Source of the DNA: a virus
Virus record (IMG/VR): IMGVR_UViG_3300020180_000013
Coordinates: 1 to 64,000 of that record
Reading direction: 5' to 3' (one strand)
Length of the DNA stretch: 64,000 bases
A program made the translations under genes and the position numbers. Positions 14,552 through 23,363 of this stretch are shown in pieces. Position 1 is the first letter of the stretch. Each line of letters opens with the position of its first letter. The notes beneath the pieces were generated by a model. The model saw only the letters and a program-made list of their open reading frames with translations. It did not search any database and was not told where the DNA came from.

Positions 14552-15678
14552 GTTATAATCCATTTATTAAAATAGATCAGGATAAGATTGATAAACTTCC
14601 CTGGATTCAACAGGGTTGGCAATATTATTTTGCTGATAGTAATAAAAGTATTGGTGTAGGTATTGTATATGATGTCTCAAGAGAGACCTATGGTAAACTT
14701 AATGAAAGACTTAGGGGGTCTGGAAATGACACTATTAAGCCAAAAGATAAAGTATATCTCTTACCTGGTAGTAAGATTCCCTTGTTTAAGTTAAAAGATC
14801 ATCTTAGAAAAATAGGAGCTACTCATGTTGGTGATATAAATAAAGCTACATTCTTTATAGGTAATAATAATATAGCTTTTGAAGTTGAACATGCTCAAGC
14901 AAAGATGACTAATATTATATTTACTGATAGAAGTCCTGAAATAGTTACAGATAATTATTCATGTGAGAGTCATTTTACTACTAGATATTCTACAGAGGCC
15001 AGATCTTCTGTAGAAGGTTATATTAATAGTGGTGATAGATATTCTCAGATATATTTAGCTTATCCTACTTGTAGAGGAGGTATAGACTGGGTTGAAAGTA
15101 GATTTGTTCAATATTTTGTTACTCCGGTAGCAGCTATGATTATTTATAATTCTATATCTAAGAAGATTCCAATTGTTAGTGAGGATGTAATTCTTGATCA
15201 GATGTCACCATCTACTATTATAGATCAAGAAGTATATGAAAGTATAGTAAGTATGTTTCAGAGTACAGATCGAACTAATCATGAAATAGGAATAGAAATT
15301 ATGGCTAATTGTGATATAAAGAAATCTATCTTTTATTTATGGAGATTAAATAAAGGATGGTCTTACAAAATTAATAATTCAAGAATGAAAAATATAAGAT
15401 TATTTGTTGAGAGATCTGCATGGAAGGACTTATATGGTATGGATGCAGAAGACTTTATTGAGTATATGTATACTAATGATTATTTAACTAAAGAGTTTTA
15501 TCAGGAATTAATTAAGACAGTTGCTGAGAACTATAAAGATAAGTTAGAGTCTCCTGTATTTAAAATAACATTAGCTCCATCTGAGAAATATAAAGAGTAT
15601 TCAGATGAGACTGATGTGTTTGAGTTTACTCATAAGGATGAACAAACTACAACAAGAAATATTGAAAACTATGCATAA
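14548..15678 (+). CDS. Paralogous helical-repeat protein A, 376 aa
   Basis: Function not recognised. It is homologous to the next gene. Both have a strand-rich N-terminal domain with a shared core (IPLFKLKDHLRKIGATHVGD here, VPRFKLKDFCTANSISSVRD there, each followed by NKA). A middle domain follows, then a HEAT-like hairpin (TNHEIGIEIMANCDIKKSIF here). The C-terminal helices differ more. Probably tandem duplicates that form a hetero-oligomer, perhaps tied to the MoxR/VWA pair next door. The small protein at 10.1 kb carries the same hairpin. Confidence 0.65.
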   Translation: MSYNPFIKIDQDKIDKLPWIQQGWQYYFADSNKSIGVGIVYDVSRETYGKLNERLRGSGNDTIKPKDKVYLLPGSKIPLFKLKDHLRKIGATHVGDINKATFFIGNNNIAFEVEHAQAKMTNIIFTDRSPEIVTDNYSCESHFTTRYSTEARSSVEGYINSGDRYSQIYLAYPTCRGGIDWVESRFVQYFVTPVAAMIIYNSISKKIPIVSEDVILDQMSPSTIIDQEVYESIVSMFQSTDRTNHEIGIEIMANCDIKKSIFYLWRLNKGWSYKINNSRMKNIRLFVERSAWKDLYGMDAEDFIEYMYTNDYLTKEFYQELIKTVAENYKDKLESPVFKITLAPSEKYKEYSDETDVFEFTHKDEQTTTRNIENYA

Positions 15679-16747
15679 TAAATTTGAGGAAACTATTGTA
15701 ATTGATAGGTTTGATGCTAGTACTAATTGTATAAAATATTCTAAAAGGTTTGTATATATTCCTGAAATAACTTCAAGAATTGTAGACTGGGTTAATTGGA
15801 GTGAGTTATATAAAGATATCTCAAAGAAAAATCTTGATATTACTAATGTAAATACTATACATTTTTATAATAAATGTACAGTTCCTAGGTTTAAATTAAA
15901 AGACTTTTGTACTGCAAATAGTATATCTTCAGTAAGAGATAGTAATAAAGCAGATATTGTAATATTAGGTCCGGAAAGTATAGATACAACTATTTATACT
16001 TCTTACTCAACAATTATAGAACCTGAAGTACTATATACTATCTTATTTACTCATAAAGATATCCTTTTAGGAGAGTTTAGTAATCTTGATCAATTTCTTT
16101 CTGATTTGAAATCCTGTACATGTAAATATATATTTAATACTCAAGACTATGCTTACTATGCTTTTAGAAAAATATTTATTAGTAAAGGATTAATTAAAAT
16201 TAGTGAACAACTTCAAGGTTTTATAGTAGCTAGGTTCTCTATTACTAATGATCCAAGTTTTGTAGATAAACTAATTGATCCTAATAATAATTTCTATGGT
16301 CAAGATAGTATCTTGAGACTTTTAAATATAGGAGCTATAATAAATAAAGAAGTAAGTGATCAAATCAGTGCTCTAATTGATAGTGAAGATAAACAGAACG
16401 TAGTAGTAGCTATGGAGATTATGGCTAATTGCAACTATGAAGAATCTATTATATACTTATGTCTATTATTTAGAAACTATTATGGAACCAAATTTAGGTC
16501 AGTAAAAGAAAATAATGCTGTAAATTTTAAATCTCTTAAAAAGTATTTGGGTCTTAATTTATATCATATTACTTTAGATAATATTGTAAATGTATGTATT
16601 AATAAAGATCTATTGACTCAATCTAATATTGATATCCTTCAGAGTATTGCATTTGCTGAAGCTCAAGAATCTGCTAATACTAAATATTTTTGGATTACTA
16701 AAGTGGATTTTGTTAAAGAAGCTATAGAAGAGGAGGTAGAAGTATGA
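15671..16747 (+). CDS. Paralogous helical-repeat protein B, 358 aa
   Basis: Function not recognised. ATG at 15671 is chosen because it overlaps the previous stop by eight bases. Opening the frame at 15605 would add 22 residues lying over the end of the previous gene. It shares VPRFKLKDFC, SNKADIVILG and the HEAT-like hairpin DKQNVVVAMEIMANC / ESIIYLCLLF with the gene before. It has more aromatic residues and fewer basic residues than its partner. The end overlaps the nuclease gene by four bases. Confidence 0.65.
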   Translation: MHNKFEETIVIDRFDASTNCIKYSKRFVYIPEITSRIVDWVNWSELYKDISKKNLDITNVNTIHFYNKCTVPRFKLKDFCTANSISSVRDSNKADIVILGPESIDTTIYTSYSTIIEPEVLYTILFTHKDILLGEFSNLDQFLSDLKSCTCKYIFNTQDYAYYAFRKIFISKGLIKISEQLQGFIVARFSITNDPSFVDKLIDPNNNFYGQDSILRLLNIGAIINKEVSDQISALIDSEDKQNVVVAMEIMANCNYEESIIYLCLLFRNYYGTKFRSVKENNAVNFKSLKKYLGLNLYHITLDNIVNVCINKDLLTQSNIDILQSIAFAEAQESANTKYFWITKVDFVKEAIEEEVEV

Positions 16748-17751
16748 GTAGATCGGATCCAGGTTTAGATTCACAAGTAGTCAATCTTGAAGATGAATTC
16801 TTTAATAAGAAACACTACTTTTCATATTCAGGTTTGCAGAAGTTATTATATTCTCCTAAATTATGGTATAACCATTATATTATAGGAGAAAGAGAAGATA
16901 GATTAGATCAGCATTTAATTGATGGAAAAGTGATCCATTGTTTACTATTAGACAATGGTAATTTTGAGAAACAATTTATTATACTTCCGGGGAGGCTTCC
17001 CACAGGAAATAATAGAGTAGTAATAGATAAGTTATTTAACTTAACAAGGAATACAAAATCAGAAAAAGTATTAGGAGAGTTTGATAAAGAGATTTTAGAA
17101 ATACTAAAAGAGATAGATCTTCATCAATCATTGAAGACAGATGCTCAAAGGATAGAAAAGATAGTAACAGAAGAAAGTCGGAGTTACTATAATTATTTAG
17201 CAGAAAAAGGAAATAAGGATATACTGGATGAGGAGACCTTAGCAAGATGTCAGGAATCAGTAAAAATCCTAAGAAATAATAAGAAAGTAACACAATTATT
17301 ATGTCTGGAGTGTGACAACTCTATAGATATATATAATGAACTAGAAATAAAAGTTGAAGCCGGGGATTGGCCTTTTGGGTTTAAGGGGATTATAGATAAT
17401 CTGGTTATAGATAGAACCAATAAGGTTGTTTATATTAATGACTTAAAGACAAGTGGAAAAACTCTTGCTGATTTTAAAGAGACCATAGAGTATTATAAGT
17501 ACTGGCTTCAGGCTGCTATTTATATCTTTATGGTAAAGGAGTATTATAATTTAGATACAAGCTGGAAAATTAAGTTCACATTTATTGTTATTGATAAGTA
17601 TCTACAGGTTTACCCATTTGTAATTAGTGAAGTTACAATGAGTATATGGAATGACCGATTTTTAGATGCTGTATTAGTTGCAAACTATCATTATGAAAAT
17701 AAATCTTTTGATTTACCATATGAATTTTGTACTAATTCTGTAATTTTATAA
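16744..17751 (+). CDS. PD-(D/E)XK exonuclease, RecE/DUF3799-like
   Basis: 335 aa. The opening YSGLQKLLYSPKLWYNHYI and the segment HLIDGKVIHCLLL fit the N-terminal part of DUF3799-type (Cas4/RecE-like) nucleases. The catalytic core is FKGIIDNLVID (Asp at about 218), then VVYINDLKTSG with Asp 233 and Lys 235, and a downstream helix with YWLQAAIYIF, whose glutamine belongs to the family. It should resect double-stranded DNA ends 5' to 3' for recombination, in step with the RuvC-like resolvase and the putative single-strand binders. Confidence 0.85.
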   Translation: MSRSDPGLDSQVVNLEDEFFNKKHYFSYSGLQKLLYSPKLWYNHYIIGEREDRLDQHLIDGKVIHCLLLDNGNFEKQFIILPGRLPTGNNRVVIDKLFNLTRNTKSEKVLGEFDKEILEILKEIDLHQSLKTDAQRIEKIVTEESRSYYNYLAEKGNKDILDEETLARCQESVKILRNNKKVTQLLCLECDNSIDIYNELEIKVEAGDWPFGFKGIIDNLVIDRTNKVVYINDLKTSGKTLADFKETIEYYKYWLQAAIYIFMVKEYYNLDTSWKIKFTFIVIDKYLQVYPFVISEVTMSIWNDRFLDAVLVANYHYENKSFDLPYEFCTNSVIL

Positions 17752-17764
17752 TATAAACTTAATA

Positions 17765-18340
17765 ATGAGCATTAAATCACTATACCGTGAATACTTTCAG
17801 AAATCAAGGATATTCTTATATCCGGCTTTGGAGATTAAAAGAGGGAGTAGTGTTACTCCAATAGAGACATACATATCATGTAATGATATCATTTCTCCTA
17901 AAGATAGAAAGTTAATATGCCTGTATCATTTAAGAGATGATAAGGAGTATAAAACTTTTGAGGAACAAAAATTAGTTAATAATAAATTGTTTGATGATTT
18001 TAAGGAAGCAGGAGATAACCAAGGATTATATATATTTAATTTTAATGAATATAATAAAGACTGGGATAACTTTCTTAAAGGCCGATACTCTAAAATTTCT
18101 CCTGAACTAAAGAGAAAGATCAAAGAATTCTTCAGGACTAATAATTCTAATTCTATTTATGTAGATAGCTATGTTAATCCGGATAAATATTATGATCTTT
18201 ATGCAGAATTACTAGGAGTAAATAAAGAGGTTCTTAAAGAAGTCGGAGAACTCTGCTCTGGTCCAGATCTTGAGAAAGAATCTTTAACTATTAGTATCAA
18301 ACAATTAAATAATAAACTTAAAAACAAAACACTATTATGA
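17765..18340 (+). CDS. Conserved hypothetical protein, 191 aa
   Basis: Function not recognised. An alpha-beta N-terminal domain (LYPALEIKRGSSVTPIETYI, then KDRKLICLYHLRDDKEYKTF) is followed by charged helices. The segment GLYIFNFNEYNKDWDNFLKG looks like a strand-helix step of a small globular fold. It lies between the exonuclease and a second unknown gene in a row that leads to the polymerase, so a link to replication or recombination is likely but unproven. It overlaps the next gene by four bases. Confidence 0.6.
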   Translation: MSIKSLYREYFQKSRIFLYPALEIKRGSSVTPIETYISCNDIISPKDRKLICLYHLRDDKEYKTFEEQKLVNNKLFDDFKEAGDNQGLYIFNFNEYNKDWDNFLKGRYSKISPELKRKIKEFFRTNNSNSIYVDSYVNPDKYYDLYAELLGVNKEVLKEVGELCSGPDLEKESLTISIKQLNNKLKNKTLL

Positions 18341-18795
18341 AAGATGTAATTAAACCAACAATGTTACTTATTAATGGAGTATGGCAGAATAAACCTACAT
18401 TTAATCTTATTCCGATTACTTTAGATGCTCCTTATACTGAATGTATATTTGATGTTGATTCTAAAACATTAGCTGTGATCTCTAAGACTCCTAAACAGTC
18501 TTTTCATATGCTACCTAAGTATGATGATAATGGGGATGTGCAAATGATTAAAGTTGGTAAAAGACAGAATGGAAAGCAATATAAAGAAGAAAGAAAAGCT
18601 ATTGATACTTTTCAGGAATATTATGTTCTTAATCCAAAAGATATAGAGACTATTATTAATATGGTTGCTTTTAATGCTGATACTTTTGATTACAAAGTAT
18701 TCATGACTGCAGCTCCTGCTCCTAAGATCTCTAATATAGAGACTAGTGATAAGAGTATAGTAACTGCTCCAGCAATTGAGATAGTAGCTAGATAA
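18337..18795 (+). CDS. Conserved hypothetical protein, 152 aa
   Basis: Function not recognised. Beta-rich, with FNLIPITLDAPYTECIFDVD and KTLAVISKTPKQSFHMLPKY, a lysine-rich hairpin (VGKRQNGKQYKEERKA), and an Ala/Pro/Thr-rich tail after about residue 128. This plan, a compact beta domain with a basic loop and a flexible tail, is compatible with a DNA-binding accessory factor. It ends the operon; a terminator follows. Confidence 0.55.
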   Translation: MKDVIKPTMLLINGVWQNKPTFNLIPITLDAPYTECIFDVDSKTLAVISKTPKQSFHMLPKYDDNGDVQMIKVGKRQNGKQYKEERKAIDTFQEYYVLNPKDIETIINMVAFNADTFDYKVFMTAAPAPKISNIETSDKSIVTAPAIEIVAR

Positions 18796-18816
18796 TTAAT
18801 TAAATAACTGATAAGA

Positions 18817-18844
18817 ATAGCCGGGGTAATACCTGGCTATTTTT
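18817..18844 (+). terminator. Rho-independent terminator
   Basis: Arms ATAGCCGGGG and CCTGGCTAT flank a short loop and run into TTTTT. It separates the nuclease operon from the polymerase gene, which starts 18 bases later. Confidence 0.85.
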
Positions 18845-18861
18845 GTCTAATCTTTTTAGAT

Positions 18862-19317
18862 ATGCAGATAAATTGGGGTATGGATTATGAGACTTTATGC
18901 AATATGACTATGCTTTATGTAGAACATTATAAAGATCAAAATATAAATAAAACTTTTGTAATACATAAATTAAGAAATGATCACGGAAAATTAGTTGAGT
19001 TTCTTGAGCAGTGTGAGATCTATAATCAATATCATATATCCTATAATGGATTGGCTTTTGATGGTCAGATAAGTCAATATATCCTGAAGAATAAAGAACA
19101 TCATAAGTTCTTGGATGGGGAAACTATAGCCCGGGATATCTATGCTCATGCTCAAGAAGTAATCAGTGTTCAGACTATGGGAGATTGGTTTAATCCTAAT
19201 GTATTACCTGAATGGAAGCTAAGTATTAAACAAATAGATGTATTTAAACTAAATCACTTTGATAATCCTGCAAGAAGGTCTAGTTTGAAATGGTTACAGT
19301 ATTCCATGGACTGGCAT
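18862..19317 (+). CDS. Family B DNA polymerase, exon 1 (3'-5' exonuclease part)
   Basis: The first 152 codons of a 642-residue polymerase. Exo I is MDYETL (Asp 8 and Glu 10); Exo II is YNGLAFDGQ (Asn 62 and Asp 67). The exon is taken to end at T19317 in TGGCAT; the frame runs on for eight codons to TAG inside the intron. Joined to AACATGCAA it gives SMDWH-NMQEMPISHT with no break. The length is close to that of small, protein-priming-like or crAss-type B polymerases and much below that of T4-type enzymes. Confidence 0.88.
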
Positions 19318-19552
19318 AAACAATGTTGTGTCACTAGTTAGAAATAACTATTTAAAAAAACCTTGAATTGCTGGAAACTCCCTCATAATATGGGACAATC
19401 AGCAGCTAAGTCAGAAGTATACTTCTGAAAAGTTCAACGACTACCTGAGCAGTTTAATCTGCTTAATAACAGGAAGTAACTATATTGTAGTAATATAGTG
19501 AAACAGCGAGGTTTATCTTAATAATTATAGTATAGTATTATAATAGGTATTT

Positions 19553-19584
19553 CTTGCATTACGATATGTTTTAAGTATCTTTTG
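19553..19584 (+). promoter_or_regulatory. Bacteroides-type promoter for the intron endonuclease
   Basis: CTTG at 19553, a 19-base spacer and TATCTTTTG at 19576-19584, close to the TAnnTTTG box with one extra T. The start codon follows 15 bases on, in the context CTAAGATGAAAAAT that is also found at the other intron endonuclease. Confidence 0.4.
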
Positions 19585-19598
19585 TATAAACTACTAAG

Positions 19599-20411
19599 AT
19601 GAAAAATTATCAAAATAAGGAATACCTAATTCAAGAGTCAATAAAGAATAGTAAAACTAATGTTCAATTAGCAAAAGAAAATAATATTTCTACTTTTTGT
19701 TTAGAATATTGGATAAGAAAACATAAAGTATATAAAAATAAATGTAGATATACATTTAATAGTAAAAAAATGTCTTCTAAAGATAAATATTTTTGGTATT
19801 ATGTAGGCTTAATTGCAACAGATGGCTATATGTGTAGTAATCATACTAGAAATACAATATGTCTTAGTTTAGTAACCGGAGGAGCTGAAAAACTATTAAA
19901 TAATATTAAAAATTATTTTGAATATACTGGAAATATTACTAGATCATTGACACAAAAAAGAAAAAATAGATTTACATTATCTATTAGTTCATTAAATATA
20001 ATTAATGAAATGGAAAAATTAGGAATACCTAGATTAAATAAAACATTTAACTTAGACTTTCCTATTATATTCCCAAATGAAAATTGTAAAAGACTTTATT
20101 TTAGAGGTATATTTGATGGTGACGGTTCCATAGGACTAAACTTCAACTATACAAAGACAAAATATATAAGTTGTAATTTTACATTTGGGTGTGCTTCTAA
20201 AAATTTTTCCAATTCATTATATAATGAACTTATTAGTTTAGGTTATTCACCTAACTTTTGGATATCAAATAATTTTTATAATATAAAACTAAGTAGAAAA
20301 CAATCAATAAAGTTTTTTAATTGGATATATAAAAAAGATTTGTTATTACTTCTTGAAGATAAATATAATAAATATAAAATAATTAAAGATAATGATATAG
20401 TCTACTCCTAA
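19599..20411 (+). CDS. Intron-encoded LAGLIDADG homing endonuclease
   Basis: 270 aa. An N-terminal helix-turn-helix-like segment (TNVQLAKENNISTFCLEYWI) is followed by two LAGLIDADG helices, YYVGLIATDGYM and YFRGIFDGDGSI, each ending in the catalytic acidic residue. The two-motif form acts as a monomer with pseudo-twofold symmetry. It should recognise the uninterrupted polymerase gene at the exonuclease-polymerase boundary and spread the intron. The gene is poorer in G and C than its neighbours and has only one CCGG. Its 3' end contains the ribozyme S element. Confidence 0.9.
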   Translation: MKNYQNKEYLIQESIKNSKTNVQLAKENNISTFCLEYWIRKHKVYKNKCRYTFNSKKMSSKDKYFWYYVGLIATDGYMCSNHTRNTICLSLVTGGAEKLLNNIKNYFEYTGNITRSLTQKRKNRFTLSISSLNIINEMEKLGIPRLNKTFNLDFPIIFPNENCKRLYFRGIFDGDGSIGLNFNYTKTKYISCNFTFGCASKNFSNSLYNELISLGYSPNFWISNNFYNIKLSRKQSIKFFNWIYKKDLLLLLEDKYNKYKIIKDNDIVYS

Positions 20412-20438
20412 CAAATGATAAATGTTAGGTAGCATAAG

Positions 20439-21911
20439 AACATGCAAGAAATGCCGATTAGTCATACTAGTGAGATAACCACTATGGATGAGATTAATAC
20501 AGTGATTAGCTATTGTATTAATGATGTTAAGAGCACCCTGGAAGTATATAGAAGATCCAAGTCTTTATTAGAGGTGAGAATGCTTGTGAAGGAGAAATAT
20601 GCATTAAACTGTTATAGTTATTCTAATACTAAAATGGGTAGTGAGCTCTTACTTAAGCTTTATTGTGATAAGACCGGATATAATAAATATGATATTAAAA
20701 AGAGTAAAACTAGTAGAGATAATGGTATAAATGTAGGAGAGATTTTATTTCCATACATTCAGTTTAAGTCTATGGATTTTACCGGGTTTCATGAGATGTT
20801 AAAGAAGAAGGTAATAATTAATACAAAAGGAGACTTCAAGTATTCTGTTAAATTTATGGGATATAAATTTGACTATGGTACAGGAGGAATTCATCAGTGT
20901 ATTAAGTCTGGTATTTATACAGAAGATAATGATTATGTAATAAAAGATCTTGATGTAGCTGGTCTGTATCCTAGTATAGCATGTGCTAATGGAATGTATC
21001 CGGCCCATCTTGGAAAGGAGTTTTTTCAAGTATATAAAAGTGATATAGTAGATGTTAGATTAGATGAAAAAGCAAAAGGTAAAGAAGGAAATAAAGCCAT
21101 AATAGAGGGGTATAAAGAAGCAGCTAATGCAAGCTATGGTAATAGTAATAATAAATTTAGCTGGTTATTTGATCCTCAGTACACTATGCAGACTACAATT
21201 AATGGCCAGTTAATGCTTACCATGTTAGCTGAAGAATTATTACTCTCTTTAAGTGATTGTCAGCTTCTTCAGATAAACACAGATGGTATGACTTTTAGGT
21301 TAAAGAAAACCGATCTAGATAAGTATAATGAGATCTGTAAGAATTGGGAGATTATAACCAAATTAAAACTTGAGTTTGCTGATTACTCTTCTATGTTTAT
21401 CCGGGATGTGAATAATTATATTGCTGTATATACTAATGGTAAGTATAAATGTAAGGGGGCTTTTGAATTTGAGAACTTACCTTTGTATAAAAATAAGAGT
21501 TTTCTTATTATACCAAAAGCAGTCTTTAATTTCTTTGTAAATAATATTACTCCGGAAAACTACCTGGCATCTAATAGAAATATTTTCGATTATTGTGGTG
21601 GAGTAAAGGCTACCGGTGATTGGAAATTTCAGGAGACTTCTATAGTAGATAGAGAAATTAAAGTAAGAACTCTATCTAAAATAGTTAGGTATTATGTTAC
21701 TAATTCTGGAGGTAAGATTGTTAAACATAACTCAGTAGATGGTAGAGATATTCAAATAGAGGCCGGATCCTGGTTACAACAGGAGTTTAATCAGTATGTA
21801 GACAAACCTTGGGAGGAATATAATATTAATGAAGACTATTATCTTGAAAAGATTTATCAAGAGATAGCAAGTATTAGTCCACCGATAACTTCACAATTAA
21901 CTTTATTCTAA
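20439..21911 (+). CDS. Family B DNA polymerase, exon 2 (Exo III and polymerase)
   Basis: 490 codons following intron removal. Exo III is ISYCINDVKS (Tyr 177 and Asp 181 of the joined protein). Polymerase motif A is KDLDVAGLYPSIACAN (Asp at about 324), motif B is YKEAANASYGNSN, and motif C is LLQINTDGMTF (N432, T, D434). The first Asp of the usual DTDS is Asn, but the metal-binding second Asp stays. The enzyme should replicate the phage genome with proofreading. ATG at 20442, which looks like a start, is internal: the codon before it (AAC) belongs to this exon. Confidence 0.9.
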   Translation, partial: NMQEMPISHTSEITTMDEINTVISYCINDVKSTLEVYRRSKSLLEVRMLVKEKYALNCYSYSNTKMGSELLLKLYCDKTGYNKYDIKKSKTSRDNGINVGEILFPYIQFKSMDFTGFHEMLKKKVIINTKGDFKYSVKFMGYKFDYGTGGIHQCIKSGIYTEDNDYVIKDLDVAGLYPSIACANGMYPAHLGKEFFQVYKSDIVDVRLDEKAKGKEGNKAIIEGYKEAANASYGNSNNKFSWLFDPQYTMQTTINGQLMLTMLAEELLLSLSDCQLLQINTDGMTFRLKKTDLDKYNEICKNWEIITKLKLEFADYSSMFIRDVNNYIAVYTNGKYKCKGAFEFENLPLYKNKSFLIIPKAVFNFFVNNITPENYLASNRNIFDYCGGVKATGDWKFQETSIVDREIKVRTLSKIVRYYVTNSGGKIVKHNSVDGRDIQIEAGSWLQQEFNQYVDKPWEEYNINEDYYLEKIYQEIASISPPITSQLTLF

Positions 21912-22045
21912 TGAATAAATGGATTCTAACTCATGTATTTCTTACATCTAATGGAAGTAAATGGACTACTATATATAATCCTATCATGGATGGTGATATT
22001 GAATATTTTATATTTCATCCTAATTGTAGAGTATTAGATCTTTAA
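21911..22045 (+). CDS. Small protein, 44 aa
   Basis: Function not recognised. ATG overlaps the polymerase stop (TAATG), so translation is probably coupled. The product is mostly beta strands with aromatic residues (MNKWILTHVFLTSNGSKWTT) and a single cysteine near the end. It recalls the middle of the three small proteins near 4.5 kb only in size. Confidence 0.5.
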   Translation: MNKWILTHVFLTSNGSKWTTIYNPIMDGDIEYFIFHPNCRVLDL

Positions 22046-22072
22046 TAAAAACTTTTAATAACAAATAAAATT

Positions 22073-23335
22073 ATGGCAGCAAGAGCTTCAGTAACAACAA
22101 AGGAATATTTAAGTAGTGTTCCTTTACCAACTTATCAAGGTAAATATACCGTGATTAGTCATCAACATATTATTGATACTACTAAGAAATTATTAGAAGA
22201 TCAAGGATTGGTAGTAGATAAAGAATTATATAAATGTAGTAAGGATGGAGATATTGCAATAGGTAGATATCATATTGTAGATAGTCAAGATCCTGAAATG
22301 GGAATGATGTTTGCCTGGGGTAATAGTTATAATAAACAAATGAAATTTAAGTGTGCTATAGGGGCTCACTTATTTGTTTGTGATAATGGAATGATAGCAG
22401 GAGATCTAGCTAGTTATGGCCGGAAACATATGGGAGGTGCATTACAAGAGTGTACAGATACTATTCAATATCAGATAGTAAATGCTAATAACTACTATAC
22501 TCAATTGATCAGTGACAAGAAAAACATGAAAGATGTTATTGTTCCTGAAAAAGTAAGAGCTGAACTATTAGGTAGATTATTATTTGAACATAGAGCTTTA
22601 ACTCTTAATCAAGCTGGGGAAATCTATCATGAGATAGAGAAACCTAGTTTTGATTATAATGCAGATAAAGATAGTCTATGGACAATGTATAATCATATTA
22701 CACTAAGTCTTAAGAAATCTCATCCTAAATTCTGGATGGATCAACAAAGACAAATTCACTGGTTCTTATGTAGTGAGTTTGGTATAGGTACTTATGCTGT
22801 ATCTAATATGGCTAGACCAACACCTAGTCCTGTAACTCCTAGTATTATGATTAATCCAGTTCCTGTAAAGGATGCCTTTGATCCAAATCAAATAACTATT
22901 GATCAAGTAATTCGGGAAGTTGAATTAGAGGAGGTTCCTACTCATGAGGATGTAGTAGAACTACAAGATCTAAATAATGCTATAGCATCTATGGTAGTAC
23001 AAGATGAATTTTCTGAAGAAGTTAATAAAGAACTTGAAGAAATGTCTCATCACTCTATGCTCAATTCTCCAGATCTATTTAATAAAATAGAGGACACCTC
23101 TGAAGAAAATGATCTAACTCTTGAACAAATAGAGGAAATGGAAAAAGATCCGGAACCAATAGTTAGAAAATCTAGTATACTAAGTCCTGAAGAACAAGAA
23201 GCAGAAAGAATATCACAAGAAGAGAGTGGACTTAGCCAGGAACAACTTGATCAGATAGAAGCTAATATCAAAGCTGCTAGAGCAGAAAAAGATGGTAATA
23301 CCTCATTAGAATCAAAAATAGATTTTAACTTGTAA
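22073..23335 (+). CDS. DUF932-like conserved protein, 420 aa
   Basis: The first 250 residues resemble the DUF932 phage/plasmid protein family: FAWGNSYNKQMKFKCAIGAH, LFVCDNGMI and SYGRKHMGG stand out. The molecular role of DUF932 is not established; genes of this family often lie in replication or conjugation regions. From about residue 260 the protein becomes a long acidic, low-complexity tail rich in Glu, Asp, Gln and Ser (SEEVNKELEEMSHHS, LTLEQIEEMEKDPEP), probably unfolded. A protein of this size near the convergence point could be abundant early in infection. Confidence 0.65.
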   Translation: MAARASVTTKEYLSSVPLPTYQGKYTVISHQHIIDTTKKLLEDQGLVVDKELYKCSKDGDIAIGRYHIVDSQDPEMGMMFAWGNSYNKQMKFKCAIGAHLFVCDNGMIAGDLASYGRKHMGGALQECTDTIQYQIVNANNYYTQLISDKKNMKDVIVPEKVRAELLGRLLFEHRALTLNQAGEIYHEIEKPSFDYNADKDSLWTMYNHITLSLKKSHPKFWMDQQRQIHWFLCSEFGIGTYAVSNMARPTPSPVTPSIMINPVPVKDAFDPNQITIDQVIREVELEEVPTHEDVVELQDLNNAIASMVVQDEFSEEVNKELEEMSHHSMLNSPDLFNKIEDTSEENDLTLEQIEEMEKDPEPIVRKSSILSPEEQEAERISQEESGLSQEQLDQIEANIKAARAEKDGNTSLESKIDFNL

Positions 23336-23363
23336 ACTTGTCCTGCAATTAATTGGATAGAAG

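Larger units (their letters stand above)
19318..20438 (+). ncRNA. Group I intron in the DNA polymerase gene
   Basis: 1121-nt intron with a full core: P near 19364 (TGAATTGCTGGAAAC), Q near 19395 (GACAATCAGCAGCTAAG), R at 19431-19442 (AGTTCAACGACT) and S at about 20393 (GATATAGTCTAC). The 5' site follows T (GGCAT) and the intron ends in G (ATAAG), so splicing restores the frame. The endonuclease gene sits between R and S, in the P8 region, unlike the ATPase intron where it precedes P. About 280 bases (19318-19598) hold only the 5' half of the ribozyme and the endonuclease promoter. Confidence 0.88.

Noticed and set aside
18862-21911. Separate exonuclease and polymerase genes
   Set aside because: The last codons of the first frame and the ATG at 20442 both lie at an intron joint; Exo III sits in the second part and completes the exonuclease, so one spliced gene is more likely.
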